Position numbers and translations under genes: made by a program. The notes beneath the pieces are model-generated. The model was not told the DNA's origin. It ran no database searches and worked only from the letters and a program-made list of their open reading frames with translations. From NCBI GenBank assembly GCA_027257055.1, contig JAPVLO010000384.1, positions 1,116,001 to 1,180,000 on the forward strand: DNA of 64,000 nt, given 5' to 3'. Positions 23,064 to 32,830 of the stretch are shown piece by piece; within the stretch, counting starts at the first letter, position 1; the number at the start of each line of letters is the position of its first letter. The DNA comes from Cephalopachus bancanus. Lineage: Eukaryota; Chordata; Mammalia; Primates; Tarsiidae.

Positions 23064-24168
23064 TTATCACACACACGTACATATATACACATACACACCC
23101 CTACAATGACTCTCCTTCAGTGCTATAAACATCTCTGTCCACTTCCTTTCAAAACTGGCTTCTTTGGCACCACTTGACTGTCTTCTGATTATAGCAATTC
23201 TCATATAAATATGAGAGCTGCATTTATTAATATCTTGAATGTTTATATGCAAGTAATTACATAACTTTTAAACTTAAAATGCCAACTTCCTTGTAGTGGC
23301 TTTTACACATTGTGATAGTCCAAGTGCAAAATATATACGATGATAGAAAGATGGGTGGATCAATTTTGACAGAGGAACTCCAAAGGAGAGTTTCTTGACG
23401 CAAAAAGCTTTCTTCAGAAAGTGGAAAGAATATATATATTTTTTGGGAGCCTGTCATAGAGGCAAAGCCATCAGAAGGAGATTTTAGAATAAGGATCCAT
23501 TTAATCATAAATAATTTTAAGTTCTAAAACCAATTTTAGAAATCATTTTGCCTAAGATGTTTAAAAAAAAGATGCAAGTTTGCAGTGCAGGAATCATTTT
23601 GCAATGGTCTCAATCTGTTTGATGTTTCATCTGGTTCAGGGAGAAGACGGTTGCTTCACCGCATGACTGTCATCACATCAAACAGACTAGAAAGTTGTCT
23701 GGAGTCGTATTATTTAATGGCTATCCTTCCCCAAATAGGAACACATACAGAAAAACCGACATGCACAGACATATATGCACTTAATTTCTGGCTACTTCAC
23801 TGTCATTTACATCTATCTATCTGTCTATCCTCTATTTCATTATACATTCATCCATCTTTCTATCATCGTATATATTTTGCACTTGGACTATCACAATGTG
23901 TAAAAGCCACTACAAGGAAGTTGGCATTTAAAGTTTAAAAGTTATTTTAAAAGTTATTTTAAAACTTAAAAGTTAATTACTTGCATATAAACATGCAAGA
24001 TATTAATAAATGCAGCTCTCATATTTATATGAGAATTGTTATAATCAGAAGACAGTCAAGTGGTGCCAAAGAAGCCAGTTTTGAAAGGAAGTGGACAGAG
24101 ATGTTCATAGCACTGAGGGAGAGTCATTGTAGGGGTGTGTATGTGTATATGTGTAGGTGTGTGTGATT
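23064..24168. repeat. Large inverted repeat, arms about 300 bp, spacer about 490 bp
   Basis: The left arm (23064-23359) reads as the reverse complement of the right arm (23849-24168) with only about ten substitutions by eye, plus about 26 extra bases in the right arm where AAAAGTTATTTT is repeated. Outer ends are ATTATCACACACAC / its complement; inner ends fade at ATGATAGAAAGATGG. Because of the symmetry, 61-codon frames at 23067-23252 (minus) and 23981-24166 (plus) encode nearly the same peptide. I do not treat these as genes: they have no known motif and no start context. The arm sequence does not match any repeat family I know, and no target duplication is visible. Confidence 0.93.
23608..23686. 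repeat. Minor inverted repeat in the spacer
   Basis: TCTGTTTGATGT near 23610 is perfectly complementary to ACATCAAACAGA near 23675, giving a 12-bp stem inside the spacer of the large inverted repeat. Confidence 0.8.
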
Positions 24169-25240
24169 ATCTGGGTAACTAGAGAATAGCATGAAAGCCC
24201 TAGGGGTGAGGTGGGGGGGAGAAAGACAGAGGAGTGTCCAAGAATAAGAAAGGCCAAAGGGAAAGTTTAATTACATCTTTTCCTTAAGGCTAGCTCTGCT
24301 TCTAATGTCTGCTGTAATTTTAGTCCAATAGTAAACCTTTCCTTGCAAGTGTTAAGATTTAGGCTCTTATTGAAAAACCAATACTTTCTGGTGTAATCCT
24401 ATATTCTATAACTAGATATTTGATATATTCAATTCATTAAATATACGGATGTATCATCTTTTGCATGTGATTGACATGTAAGTGTAAGGTTTGATATAAG
24501 ACGCATATATAGAGGTATCTTAATCATTGGAAAACATGGAATGTACCATTGACTTTCTATTCTCAGACAGCTATAAAAGTTGAGAAAAGATGTTCTCATA
24601 AGAGAGTGATTTGGAAGGAGAGAGATCAAAGTTATTTCCTCCCTCTCCTGGAAGTTTACAGCTGGTTTCTAAGTGATCCATAGATTTTAGAGTGTGTCTG
24701 CTAACCTCAATCAATATAACTTCTGTAGAGATTGTGTGAGAAATACATCTTTTTATTTCATATTTTTATCTCCTTAAGCTGAAACCTAGCAGTACTTTAT
24801 GCTCAAATATTGCTTCATTTCCTCTTAATATTACCCATGTTAGCTCAGCTTTCTGTAAAGCTGCACAGTCACTAGTCAATCACAGTATTTCTGTTTTTTC
24901 GTTTCATACAGAGACACCTGGAATGAGATGTCTTTCAACCTGAAAAAATATTGGTTTCTCTGAGGTGTGAACTTTATTCCAAATAGGAAGCTGGGATGGA
25001 AACATGGCCTAAAGAATCTGGTTTTGTTAAGAAGATGTTGGTTAAAGGATACAAAATTTCAGTTAGATAGGTGGAATCAGTGCAAGAGATCTATTATACC
25101 ACATAGAAACTATTGTTAATAATAACGTATTGTATTCATGAAGATTACTAAAAGAATAAATGTTAAGCATTCTCATAACAAAAAATAAATATGTGAAGTA
25201 CGGTATATGCTAGTTAGCTTGATCTAGCCATTCCTCAACG
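24169..25240. other. Unassigned sequence
   Basis: No gene or repeat family recognised between the inverted repeat and the mariner. Confidence 0.4.
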
Positions 25241-25242
25241 TA

Positions 25243-25795
25243 GGAAGGGGGAATCCTTCAAAAAACCTGGACTTCATTTATAAAAATTTGTTTGCTTATT
25301 CTTACACGTTTAAAAGTCAGTCACCTTCAAAATACTCTCCGTTTAATGCAACATACCTGTTGAGATGCTTTTTCCACTGTTTAAAATTGTTTTTAAACTC
25401 ATCAATATTGATGCCTTTTAGTGCTTCTGTCATTTTTTTGTTTCACCTCTTCCAACTAACAAAACATTTCCCTTTAAGAACTTTTTCATCGGGGCAAGAT
25501 CAGGTAAATAAGGGAGAGTGGGACATGGGAGTCATGCCACTTTTGGTCAAAAACTGCTGAACACTCAGCATGTGTGGGCAGGTGTACTCGTAAATCACCA
25601 ATCATAAAAATGCGTTAAAAGAATCTCCCCCCACCAAAAAGAAAAATCACTGAAGCCAAACACTTTCTCTCACAACAATGCTAGCTGGAACACTGTTGCC
25701 GATGGGTTTCTAGGAAACTTGCCCAGTGGGATAAGCAAACAAAGGACCCACCTTCCAAAAGATAATTTTGGGTTTTTTGGGTCTCCCCCCACTTG
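25243..25795 (-). mobile_element. Internally deleted mariner-like element
   Basis: 553 bp flanked by TA at 25241-25242 and 25796-25797, the mariner target dinucleotide. The ends form imperfect inverted repeats: CAAGTGGGGGGAGACCC then AAAAAACCC on the minus strand, against GGAAGGGGGAATCC then AAAAAACC on the plus strand. On the minus strand a 5' region leads, across a large deletion, to the C-terminal third of a mariner transposase. Full mariners are about 1.3 kb, so more than half is missing. Stops and frameshifts are present, so it could only have been mobilised in trans. Confidence 0.9.
25318..25520 (-). pseudogene. Mariner transposase C-terminal remnant
   Basis: On the minus strand the codons read KMTEALKGINIDEFKNNFKQ, WKKHLNRYVALNGEYFEGD, ending at the family's usual C-terminus (..C/YVALNGEYFEGD). 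Upstream, a frameshifted stretch equivalent to the PHPPYSPDLAP-F region of the DD34D core is recognisable but broken. The helix-turn-helix DNA-binding domain and the first catalytic Asp are deleted. Confidence 0.88.
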
Positions 25796-25797
25796 TA

Positions 25798-26285
25798 TAC
25801 ATGCTTCAAAAAATAATGTTGTACCCAATAAATATATATTATTTATATTTCTCAAGTAAAATAAAGAATTAAAAATATTCCATTAGAAAACTAATTAGCA
25901 GCATTGTTGAATTATTACCCTTTGGCCAACCAGAAAAGACAGAGAGTAAAGCTTTGCATATGAATGAATGCAAAAAGCTGTCCTCTCACAGATCAAGCAT
26001 CATTAAATATGCTGATGGAAGATTTTTTTACTTTAAGCCATTTCTTGTTCTTCACAAAACGAGGCCTGAGGATGATATTGGGGGGACTAGCTGTACTTGA
26101 ACTCAGCTGAGATGAAATAAATGATCATTAATAAGAAGCCAAACAGCCGGCTTATTGGTAGTGAACCTAAAATGCATTGCGTTCACGCAGAAGTAAAAAT
26201 GGAATCAGGAAGGCTGGAGTTTTTTTTATGAGGCTGTCAAACAGCATGGCATCGAAATCAATAGAGGAAAGGAATGGGATGCCAG
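25798..26285. other. Unassigned sequence
   Basis: No gene or repeat family recognised. Confidence 0.4.
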
Positions 26286-27210
26286 AATAAAAAGTTTGGG
26301 CTTTACTTTGTAATGGGGAGTTATTGAAGGCTTTCTAGGGATGTTTTAGAAGATTCTGGCTTTGCGCATAAAACAGACTGTAGAAGGAGAAAAATAGAGT
26401 CAGAGAGGCAATTTGGAGACCACAGCAATGGAACACGAGGATGAGAAACCACATGAGTCTGAAGTAAGATAGTGGTGGTGAGAATAAAAGGTAGAAAATG
26501 GATGCAATGGCCATTACAAAAGCAGAATGAGTATTGATTACCTGTTGGCGATCCAGGAAAAGTGAAGTGTTAAAGGTGTAAAAATGTTTTCAGCCTAGGG
26601 ACTCAGGAAGATGGTGTTCCCATGACAGAGGAAATGCAATGAGTTCAGTTAAAAAAGTGAGACTGACCTTGAGAGATAGATGTGAGCTTTAAATAGTTAT
26701 GCAGAAATTATCAGCCTCCAGGGTCATTCAAAGTCATGAGCCTTGATCGGAGGAGAAGAAATCCTTAGACTATATTTAGGCTGGTGTCAGGATACAGAGG
26801 GTGGTAGGTGGGGCCGGGAGCAGAGGGGCCTACAGTGGACCAACATGAGGGTTGTGGTACAGAAGACTGTTGACATGATCAAGTGCTGCAGAGAAAGATG
26901 AAATTGAGAAAAGGGCAATGGATAGATCTGATGACTAGAGGATTGTTGCAGGCCTTGGGGGAGCATTTTAGTAGAAAGGTTGAGAATGCACATCGGATTT
27001 TAGTAAATGGAGAGAAGTATATAGGAAGTTGCTAGTTTTTTTCCCTGGTAAAGTTTGATACAGATAGAAAAGAAGCAGATAAGAGAGACAATGAAAAGGA
27101 AAAAGGCAGGACAGGTAAGGCAAGGTTGTTGCTTAAGAAGAGTACATGTGCACATGGACAAGTTTAGGGGTAAGTCCAGTGAGAGGAGGAAAGATAGATA
27201 GATCATGAGG
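26286..27210 (+). repeat. Ancient mammalian repeat, family not assigned
   Basis: Blocks in order: TGGGGAGTTATTGAAGGC, ATAAAACAGACTGTAGAAGG, GTGGTGGTGAGAA, a CATGAGCCTTGATCGG block, GACTGTTGACATGATCAAG, and AAGAAGAGTACATGTGCACA. The order agrees with the old repeat also seen at 20.97, 29.8 and 54.2 kb. It is heavily diverged. Confidence 0.5.
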
Positions 27211-27560
27211 AAGTTCCCACGAGAGTCCAGTCAAGATGGCCTTTGAGCACATCTGGAAGTATTATTATTTTTTTTCTGTGAAATGGAAGGTAAGGGAGAA
27301 TATTCTATTCTGGAAGGACAATGTTGGTTTGTTCTTGCCTGATCATCTCAAACTTGACCACAAAATGTAAAACGAATAGAAAATGGATTTTATGTATTCT
27401 GATCTTACTCTGTGTAAGTGGTCTCCAATGACATACAATAAAATGCAATGACCAGGATTAATTAATAGTTTATTTAATTATATAGTTTAACATGACTTGT
27501 GAGTTATGCAATGGAAGGTTTTCCTAAATTTTAGTGAGCATATGCATTCTTTGAAAGTCA
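27211..27560. other. Unassigned sequence
   Basis: No gene or repeat recognised. Confidence 0.4.
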
Positions 27561-27574
27561 TACATCAGAAATAA

Positions 27575-27690
27575 CATGACTGGTGGGGTGGTGGGTAGAC
27601 TTAAATCCCATGTTTCTTCACCACAATGCATCCATGTAACCAAAAACCACTTGTACCCCCAAAGCTACCAAAATTTTAAAAATAAATAAA
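27575..27690 (+). mobile_element. Old L1 3' end
   Basis: GGTGGGTAGACTTAAATCCC ... CACTTGTACCCCCAAAGC then TACCAAAATTTTAAAAATAA resembles the terminal 3' UTR of old (L1MA/L1PB-like) elements with an A-rich end. Confidence 0.6.
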
Positions 27691-27737
27691 ATGACGGAGA
27701 GTAGCTTTAATCTCAATTTTTGGGGGGCATGATTTCA

Positions 27738-28250
27738 AATTAATAATAATACTATAAGAAAGAAGCTGGGCTCGGTGGCTCAGCCTGTAATACCATACCG
27801 TGCCTTGGGGAGGCTGAGGTGAGTGGATTGCCTGAGCCCGCGGGTTCGAGACCCACCTGGGCAGCGAGACCTCATCTCTACAATAAATCAAAAAATCAGC
27901 CAGGCACGGTAGTGCAGATGGGCGTGGTACTGTAATTCCGGCTACTTGGAAGCTGAGGTGGAAGGATCGCCGGAGCCCAGCAGGTTGAGGTTGTGGTGGC
28001 CGGGAGCGGCCACTGCACTCCAGTCTGGGCGACAGAGTGAGACTCCAACTAAAAAAAAAAAGGGATTGGCAGTAGCAGGATACTGCCAAAGAAGGGGAAG
28101 AGGGCATATCACATCAACAAGGGTACCTGATCTCAAACTAGGCCAAGTGGGGACCAAAGGGAGGCCCAGACTTTACCTGTACAATGACCACTTGTATATC
28201 TCATCCTGAATTGTGACCCACATCTTTAAGATAAAATAAAATTAAAAAGA
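27738..28250 (+). mobile_element. L1 3' UTR fragment split by an Alu
   Basis: AATACTATAAGAAAG (to 27774) and GGGATTGGCAGTAGCAGG (28062 on) are contiguous in L1s elsewhere. The 3' UTR continues with ACCTGATCTCAAAC, GTGGGGACCAAAGGGAGGCC and ends CACATCTTTAAGATAAAAT. It has a single G-rich unit and the TGATCTCAAAC block, the older of the two 3' UTR forms seen here. Confidence 0.9.
27775..28061 (+). mobile_element. Alu (young local subtype) inside the L1
   Basis: Sense Alu, head GCTGGGCTCGGTGGCTCAGC, with the GCGGGTTCGAGACCC box and the short GGGCAGCGAGACC left arm. The right arm starts with an irregular GCAGATGGGCGTGGTAC. An 11-A tail runs straight into the L1 GGGATTGG. Confidence 0.95.
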
Positions 28251-28454
28251 AAGATTTCAGGTTAATACATTTGAATCATGAGTGGTTATTATCATTAAAG
28301 TACACTAGAATTAGGGTATTTTCTTGGTTCCTCTAATCTGTCCTCATTTTCTTGAACTGCCCCTCTACCATCTCCTTGACATTTCCCCTTAAATATTTCA
28401 AAGTGTCCTCAAAGTCAACCTGTCCTTTGCTGAACTCACAACATGTCCCCTTTG

Positions 28455-29275
28455 ATGGCCAGTCTCCAAGATGACCCCATGATCCCTGCTTTTTGGCACT
28501 AACCCACGCGTCTATCCCCTCAACATTTTGCAAAGGTGGTCTGTGTGACCAATAACATATAGCGGAAGTGATGGTACGATATTTTTAATGTTAGTTTGAA
28601 AGTTCCGCAGCTTTCTTCTTGAGTGCTTGCTCTTGTTTGTGTTCTCTCTCTTTTTTTTTTTTTTGAGTTGGAGTCTTACCCTGTCTCCCAGACTGGAGTG
28701 CAGTGGCTGCTCCCGGCCACCGCAGCTTCCACCTGCTGGGCTCCAGCAATCCTTCACCTCAGCCTTCCAAGTAGCTGGAACTACAGGCATGTGCTATCAC
28801 ACCCGGATAATTTTTTGATTTATTGCAGAGATAAGGTCTCACCAAGTTGTCCAGGCGGGTCTCGAACCCATGGGCTCAGGCAATTCACTCACCTCAACCT
28901 CCCAATGCAAGGGATTACAGGCTGAGCCACGGAGCCTGGCTTGTGTTCTCTCTCTTTTGGACATCTGTAGAAGCAAGCTGCTGTGTTGTGAGCAACCTTG
29001 TGGAGAGGCCTATGTTTCAAGGAACTGAAGCCTCAAGCCAACAGCCAAAGGGAAGCTAAGACCTGCCAACAATCACATTAGTGGGCTTGGAAGTGAATAG
29101 AACCTGGAGATGACTGCAGCCCTGGCTGGGAGCTTGGTTGCAGCCTTGAGGGACCCTTTGCCAAAACCACCCAGCTAACCTGCCCCCATAGTTCTGACCT
29201 TCAGAAATTCTGGGAGATAATAACCCTGTGCTTAATGTTTTAAGCTGCTAAGTTCTGGAGAAACTTGATATGTAG
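28455..29275 (+). mobile_element. MLT1 LTR split by an Alu
   Basis: Left part: GCCAGTCTCCAAGATGACCC, GGTCTGTGTGACCAATAACA, TATAGCGGAAGTGATGG. After the Alu: GGAACTGAAGCCTC, GCCAACAGCC, CTTCAGAAATTCTGGGAGATAA, TAAGCTGCTAAGTTCTGG. These are the ordered MLT1 (MaLR) LTR blocks. The Alu is at 28655-28940. Confidence 0.85.
28655..28940 (-). mobile_element. Alu (dimeric)
   Basis: Antisense Alu with perfect 18-bp target duplications TTGTGTTCTCTCTCTTTT at 28637-28654 and 28941-28958. Inserted in the MLT1 LTR, so younger than it. Confidence 0.97.
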
Positions 29276-29422
29276 AAATAGAAAATGAAAAGACCTCTGA
29301 CCCACTTCTTTTCTCAGATTCCTGTTATAAAGTGAAACTGCACCATCATCTTCCCACTTCTGCAAGCCATGATCCTGAGTCATCAAGGATACCACTTTCT
29401 CCCTCATTCTGACAAGCAATTG

Positions 29423-29755
29423 CAATCACCCCTTGGTATCCTTGAGGGATTGATTCCAGGGCCTTCCTTGGACATCAAAATTTGTGGTTGCTCAAGTTCC
29501 TGATTTAAAATGACGTAGTACTTGCCATTTGTGTAGTACTAACCTGTGTACATTTTCTTACACTTTTAGTAATCTGCAGATTCCTTAGAATACACAATAC
29601 TATATGAATGATATATACATAGCTGTTACACTGTATTGTTTAGGAAATAATGACCAAAAAATGCCTGTTCATGTTTATTACAATGCAATATTTTTTAATC
29701 TTCAGTTGGTTGAATCCATGAATGGAGATCCCATGTATATAAAAAACTGACTGTA
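29423..29755 (+). mobile_element. MER2 (Tigger/pogo-class DNA transposon)
   Basis: CCTTGGTATCCTTGAGGGAT, TTCCAGGGCC, ATGACGTAGTA, TACTGTATTGTTTAGG, GTTGGTTGAATCCATGAATG and the end ACTGACTGTA are the ordered MER2 blocks. About 330 bp, near complete. Confidence 0.85.
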
Positions 29756-29779
29756 CAGAGTTCTGTTAACTGTGTACTA

Positions 29780-30700
29780 GAGACTAATTTAGGTTTCAGT
29801 GAGATACAATGAACAAAACAAAGAAAAGAAAGTTCTGTTAAACAATTTAAATTTTAGTGGGGAGACCAGACAGTGAACAGTGAGTAATTAAATAGATTTG
29901 CCTGGCAGTGGTGATAGCTGCTAGGAAGAAGAAACCAGGGTGTGATAGAAAGTGGTATTGGAAAGGATTCATTTGTGTAGGAGCGTCAGGGAAGGCTTCT
30001 CTGTCAAAGTGTCATTTGAAGAGACTCTGAAGAAATTCATGACATCTATGTAAATGCCACAGAGAAGAGTGATACAGATAATGGATAATTAAAAAAAAAT
30101 TTATTATAAAGGTGTTGGGTACATTTCAGGGTTAGGTATACAAACATTGATTATGCAGCTTCCCTTGTTGATGAGGTGCGCCCCTCCCTCCCCTGGCAGT
30201 TTCCCTCAACTGCCGATCCCACCCCCACCCCGACAGTTTTCCACTACTGCCAATCGCTTTCTTATAGCATCATAATTGTTCAAGGTCAGCTTATAAGTGA
30301 GAACATATGAAACTCAGTTCTTTGTTTCTGTGATACATCACTGAGTATGATCGAAAATGGATAACGTTGAGTGCAAACACCACGGGGTAGACATGTTCTT
30401 ACCTTGTTCAGGGAACAGCAAGGAGGTCATTGTTGTTGGGACAGAGAGAGAGAGTGAGGAGGAGTGTGGCAGGGAATAATATCTGAGAGATAGTGAGTGT
30501 CCTTGTAAAAAAGATTTATGGATTTTACTCAACTGGGAAGCCACTGGAATGTCTTGATTATAGGAATGCCAAGATCGGTTTAAGTCTCAGTAGGATCACT
30601 GAGGCTGTGGTGCTGAGAACGAATTTTGAGAGAGGGTGGGAATGCAAAAGAGAACAGGAAATGATGATGCAGGTGAGAGTGGTAGAATTAGAGGTGGTCT
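29780..30700 (+). repeat. Ancient mammalian repeat split by an L1
   Basis: GAGATACAATGAACAAAACA, TTTTAGTGGGGAGACCAGAC, GGGAAGGCTTCTCTGT, CATTTGAAGAGACTC, then after the L1 GTTCAGGGAACAGCAAGGAG, GGGAAGCCACTGGAATG, GGATCACTGAGGCTG. Same family as at 20.97, 26.3 and 54.2 kb. Its stretch 30537-30618 has a close relative at 31212-31293. Confidence 0.6.
30089..30352 (-). mobile_element. Short L1 3' end insertion
   Basis: 264 bp of L1 3' UTR plus the last ORF2 codons, antisense. Near-perfect 12-bp flanks GATAATGGATAA (30077-30088) and GAAAATGGATAA (30353-30364). It carries the duplicated G-rich unit of the young 3' UTR. Confidence 0.93.
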
Positions 30701-31125
30701 GACAATTAGCTGATGAGTTGGATGTGAATACGATAGTGAGGACTCAAAGGTGTCTTCAGATGACATTGGGATGCTCTCATGGACTTGAGGAAAGTCTTGT
30801 GTCCGTTCACTTTGGTCTTCCCTATTCTTATGTCTCCGGTCTATCTTCCCTCCCTACAACCCACCACATCATGTTTTCTACAGTCGAGGTAACTACTCGG
30901 ATCTCCTGAGTGGATTCTTCAGAGCTCATTTAAGAACTACTGTTCTGGTAAGAGTGGTCAGAAACTCTGACAATATTGATCTTTGAAGTTATGGTAAATT
31001 TTGACTCATCTCAAATTATATCAGGCACTACATTCTAATACACCATCAGATCCATTGTACATTGTAATATATCAACAATGAGAGTTAGGGTAGCTCATCT
31101 ATCTTGAGCAATTTACGTAAATTAT
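30701..31125. other. Unassigned sequence
   Basis: Possibly the continuation of the ancient repeat up to about 30760. Beyond that I recognise nothing. Confidence 0.35.
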
Positions 31126-31127
31126 TT

Positions 31128-31380
31128 CTTGACTTCTGACAACAACCCTATGCAGTCGGTACTGTTATTACAACAATCTTACAGTCAGGAAAACTTAAGG
31201 TTTGAAAAGTTGAAGCCATTGGGCTGTCTTGATTATAGGAATGACAAGATTAGGCTTGGGTTTCGACAGGATTACTATGACTATGGTGTTGAGTTAGTAT
31301 TTAGTACACATCCTCACAGCTAGTAAATGGTGGGGACAGAAATTCTATGTAAGTCTGCCTGATTCCAAAAATGCTGTCTG
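31128..31380 (+). repeat. MIR with an 82-bp foreign patch
   Basis: MIR blocks ACAACCCTATGCAG, TACTGTTATTA, AAACTTAAGGTTTGAAAAG, then a break, then CTCACAGCTAGTAAATGG, GGACAGAAATTC, GTCTGCCTGATTCC. The break (31212-31293) is filled by a copy of the nearby ancient repeat (see 30537-30618). Confidence 0.75.
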
Positions 31381-31682
31381 GTGGTACTATATTCCAGTGA
31401 TCTATTTTGTCTCTATAAAATGAATCTCTCATCTTTAACACTATCAGCTATACTAATAGCTAGATTATGTCTATCACACTTTGAAATAATTTTAGTAAAG
31501 TTAAACATTGCAGAAATAACATGCTATCAATGGACAAATATTAGTGATCATGGGCCAGTTGAACCTCAGATGGATTGTATAAATGCTCTGTAAACACTAA
31601 ACCAGAGAAGGGGGGACCAGTTGAGGCCTAAACTTCACCTGTATGTAGACTACTTAGGTACCTAACTCTGATTTGTAGCCCA

Positions 31683-31703
31683 TGTATGTATGTATGTATG
31701 TAT
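31683..31703 (+). repeat. (TATG)n run
   Basis: Four to five TATG/ATGT units at the junction of the L1 end and the antisense Alu tail. Confidence 0.9.
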
Positions 31704-31993
31704 TTATTTATTTTTGAGCTGGAGTCTCACTGTGTCACCCAGACTGGAGTGCAGTGGCCGCTCCTGGCCACCTCAGCCTCGACCTGCTGGGCTCTGGTGA
31801 TCCTTCCGCCTCAGCCTTACAAGAAGCTGGAACTACAGGCGCGCTACCACGTCAGGCTAATTTTTTTTTATTTATTGTAGAGACGAGGTCTCGCCAAGTT
31901 GCCCAGGCGGGTCTCAAACCCACGGGTTCAGGCAATCTACTCACCTCAGCCTCTCAAGGCGTGGGATTACAGGCTCAGCCACCAAGCCAGGCT
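31704..31993 (-). mobile_element. Alu (dimeric)
   Basis: Antisense Alu with an imperfect target duplication, CCCATGTAT (31679) and CCCACGTAT (31994). Confidence 0.94.
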
Positions 31994-32059
31994 CCCACGT
32001 ATTTATAATAAAATAAAGTTTAAAAATTTTACATAGGAAAACAACAAACAAAAAACACG

Positions 32060-32830
32060 AAGTGAATTCAAGATCCTAGTGATGGTTGGTAGGCATGTAA
32101 ATTAGTACAGCAATTATAGAAAACAGTATGGAGATTCCTCAAAAAATTAAAACCAGAACTACCGTATGCTCCAGCAATCTCTTTCGTGAATTTGTATCCA
32201 AAGGAAATGAAATCAGTATGGCAAAGAGATGTCTGCAATCCCATGTTCACTGCAGCATGATTCATGGTCGTCACTATATGAAACCAATCTAAGTGGCCAT
32301 CAACGAGTGAATGGCTACAGAAAATGGGGTCTATTATAAGCAATGGAATACTACTCAATCTTACAAAAGAAGGAAATCCTGTCATTTGTGTCACTATAGA
32401 TGAATCTTGACATTATGTTAAGCGAAATAAGTCAGGCACAGAAAAATATCACATTATTTCACTTATATCTAAACCTCTAAAAATCTTGAACTCATGGAAG
32501 TAGAGAGTGGAATTGTGGCTACCAGTGTCTTGAAAGAGAAAGGAAGAGACTGGTCAAAGGATAAGGAATACGTTCAAGAGATATTGTACAACTTGGTATC
32601 TATAATGAACAGCAATGTATTTTATTATTGATAATCACTAAAAGAGCAGAGTCTATGTGTTCTTACCACAAAAAGAATACCAAGTGATATAATGCATATG
32701 TTAATTAGATCAATCTAGCCATTCACAAAGTATTCTGATTTCAAAACACTTCATGTTAAATATACATGATTTTAATTTGTCAATTAAAAATAAATTAATA
32801 AAAATCTAAAATAATAAGGAAGACATACAT
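32060..32830 (+). mobile_element. Old L1, ORF2 end plus 3' UTR
   Basis: GTAAATTAGTACAGCAATTA, CAGCATGATTCATGGTCGTC, AATGGAATACTACTCAATC, ATTATGTTAAGCGAAATAAG, then a 3' UTR of the old L1M type (GGAATTGTGGCTACCAG). Its 3' UTR is unlike the young L1s. Confidence 0.85.

Larger units (their letters stand above)
31600..32030 (+). mobile_element. L1 3' UTR end split by an Alu
   Basis: GGGGGGACCAGTTGAGGCC, ACTTCACCTGTATGTAG, TTTGTAGCCCA then, after the Alu, CCCACGTATTTATAATAAAA. This is the older L1 3' UTR form. Confidence 0.8.

Noticed and set aside
23064..24168. The inverted repeat as a known foldback or hAT-type element
   Set aside because: No terminal motif or target duplication is visible at its outer ends, and the arm sequence is not one I recognise.
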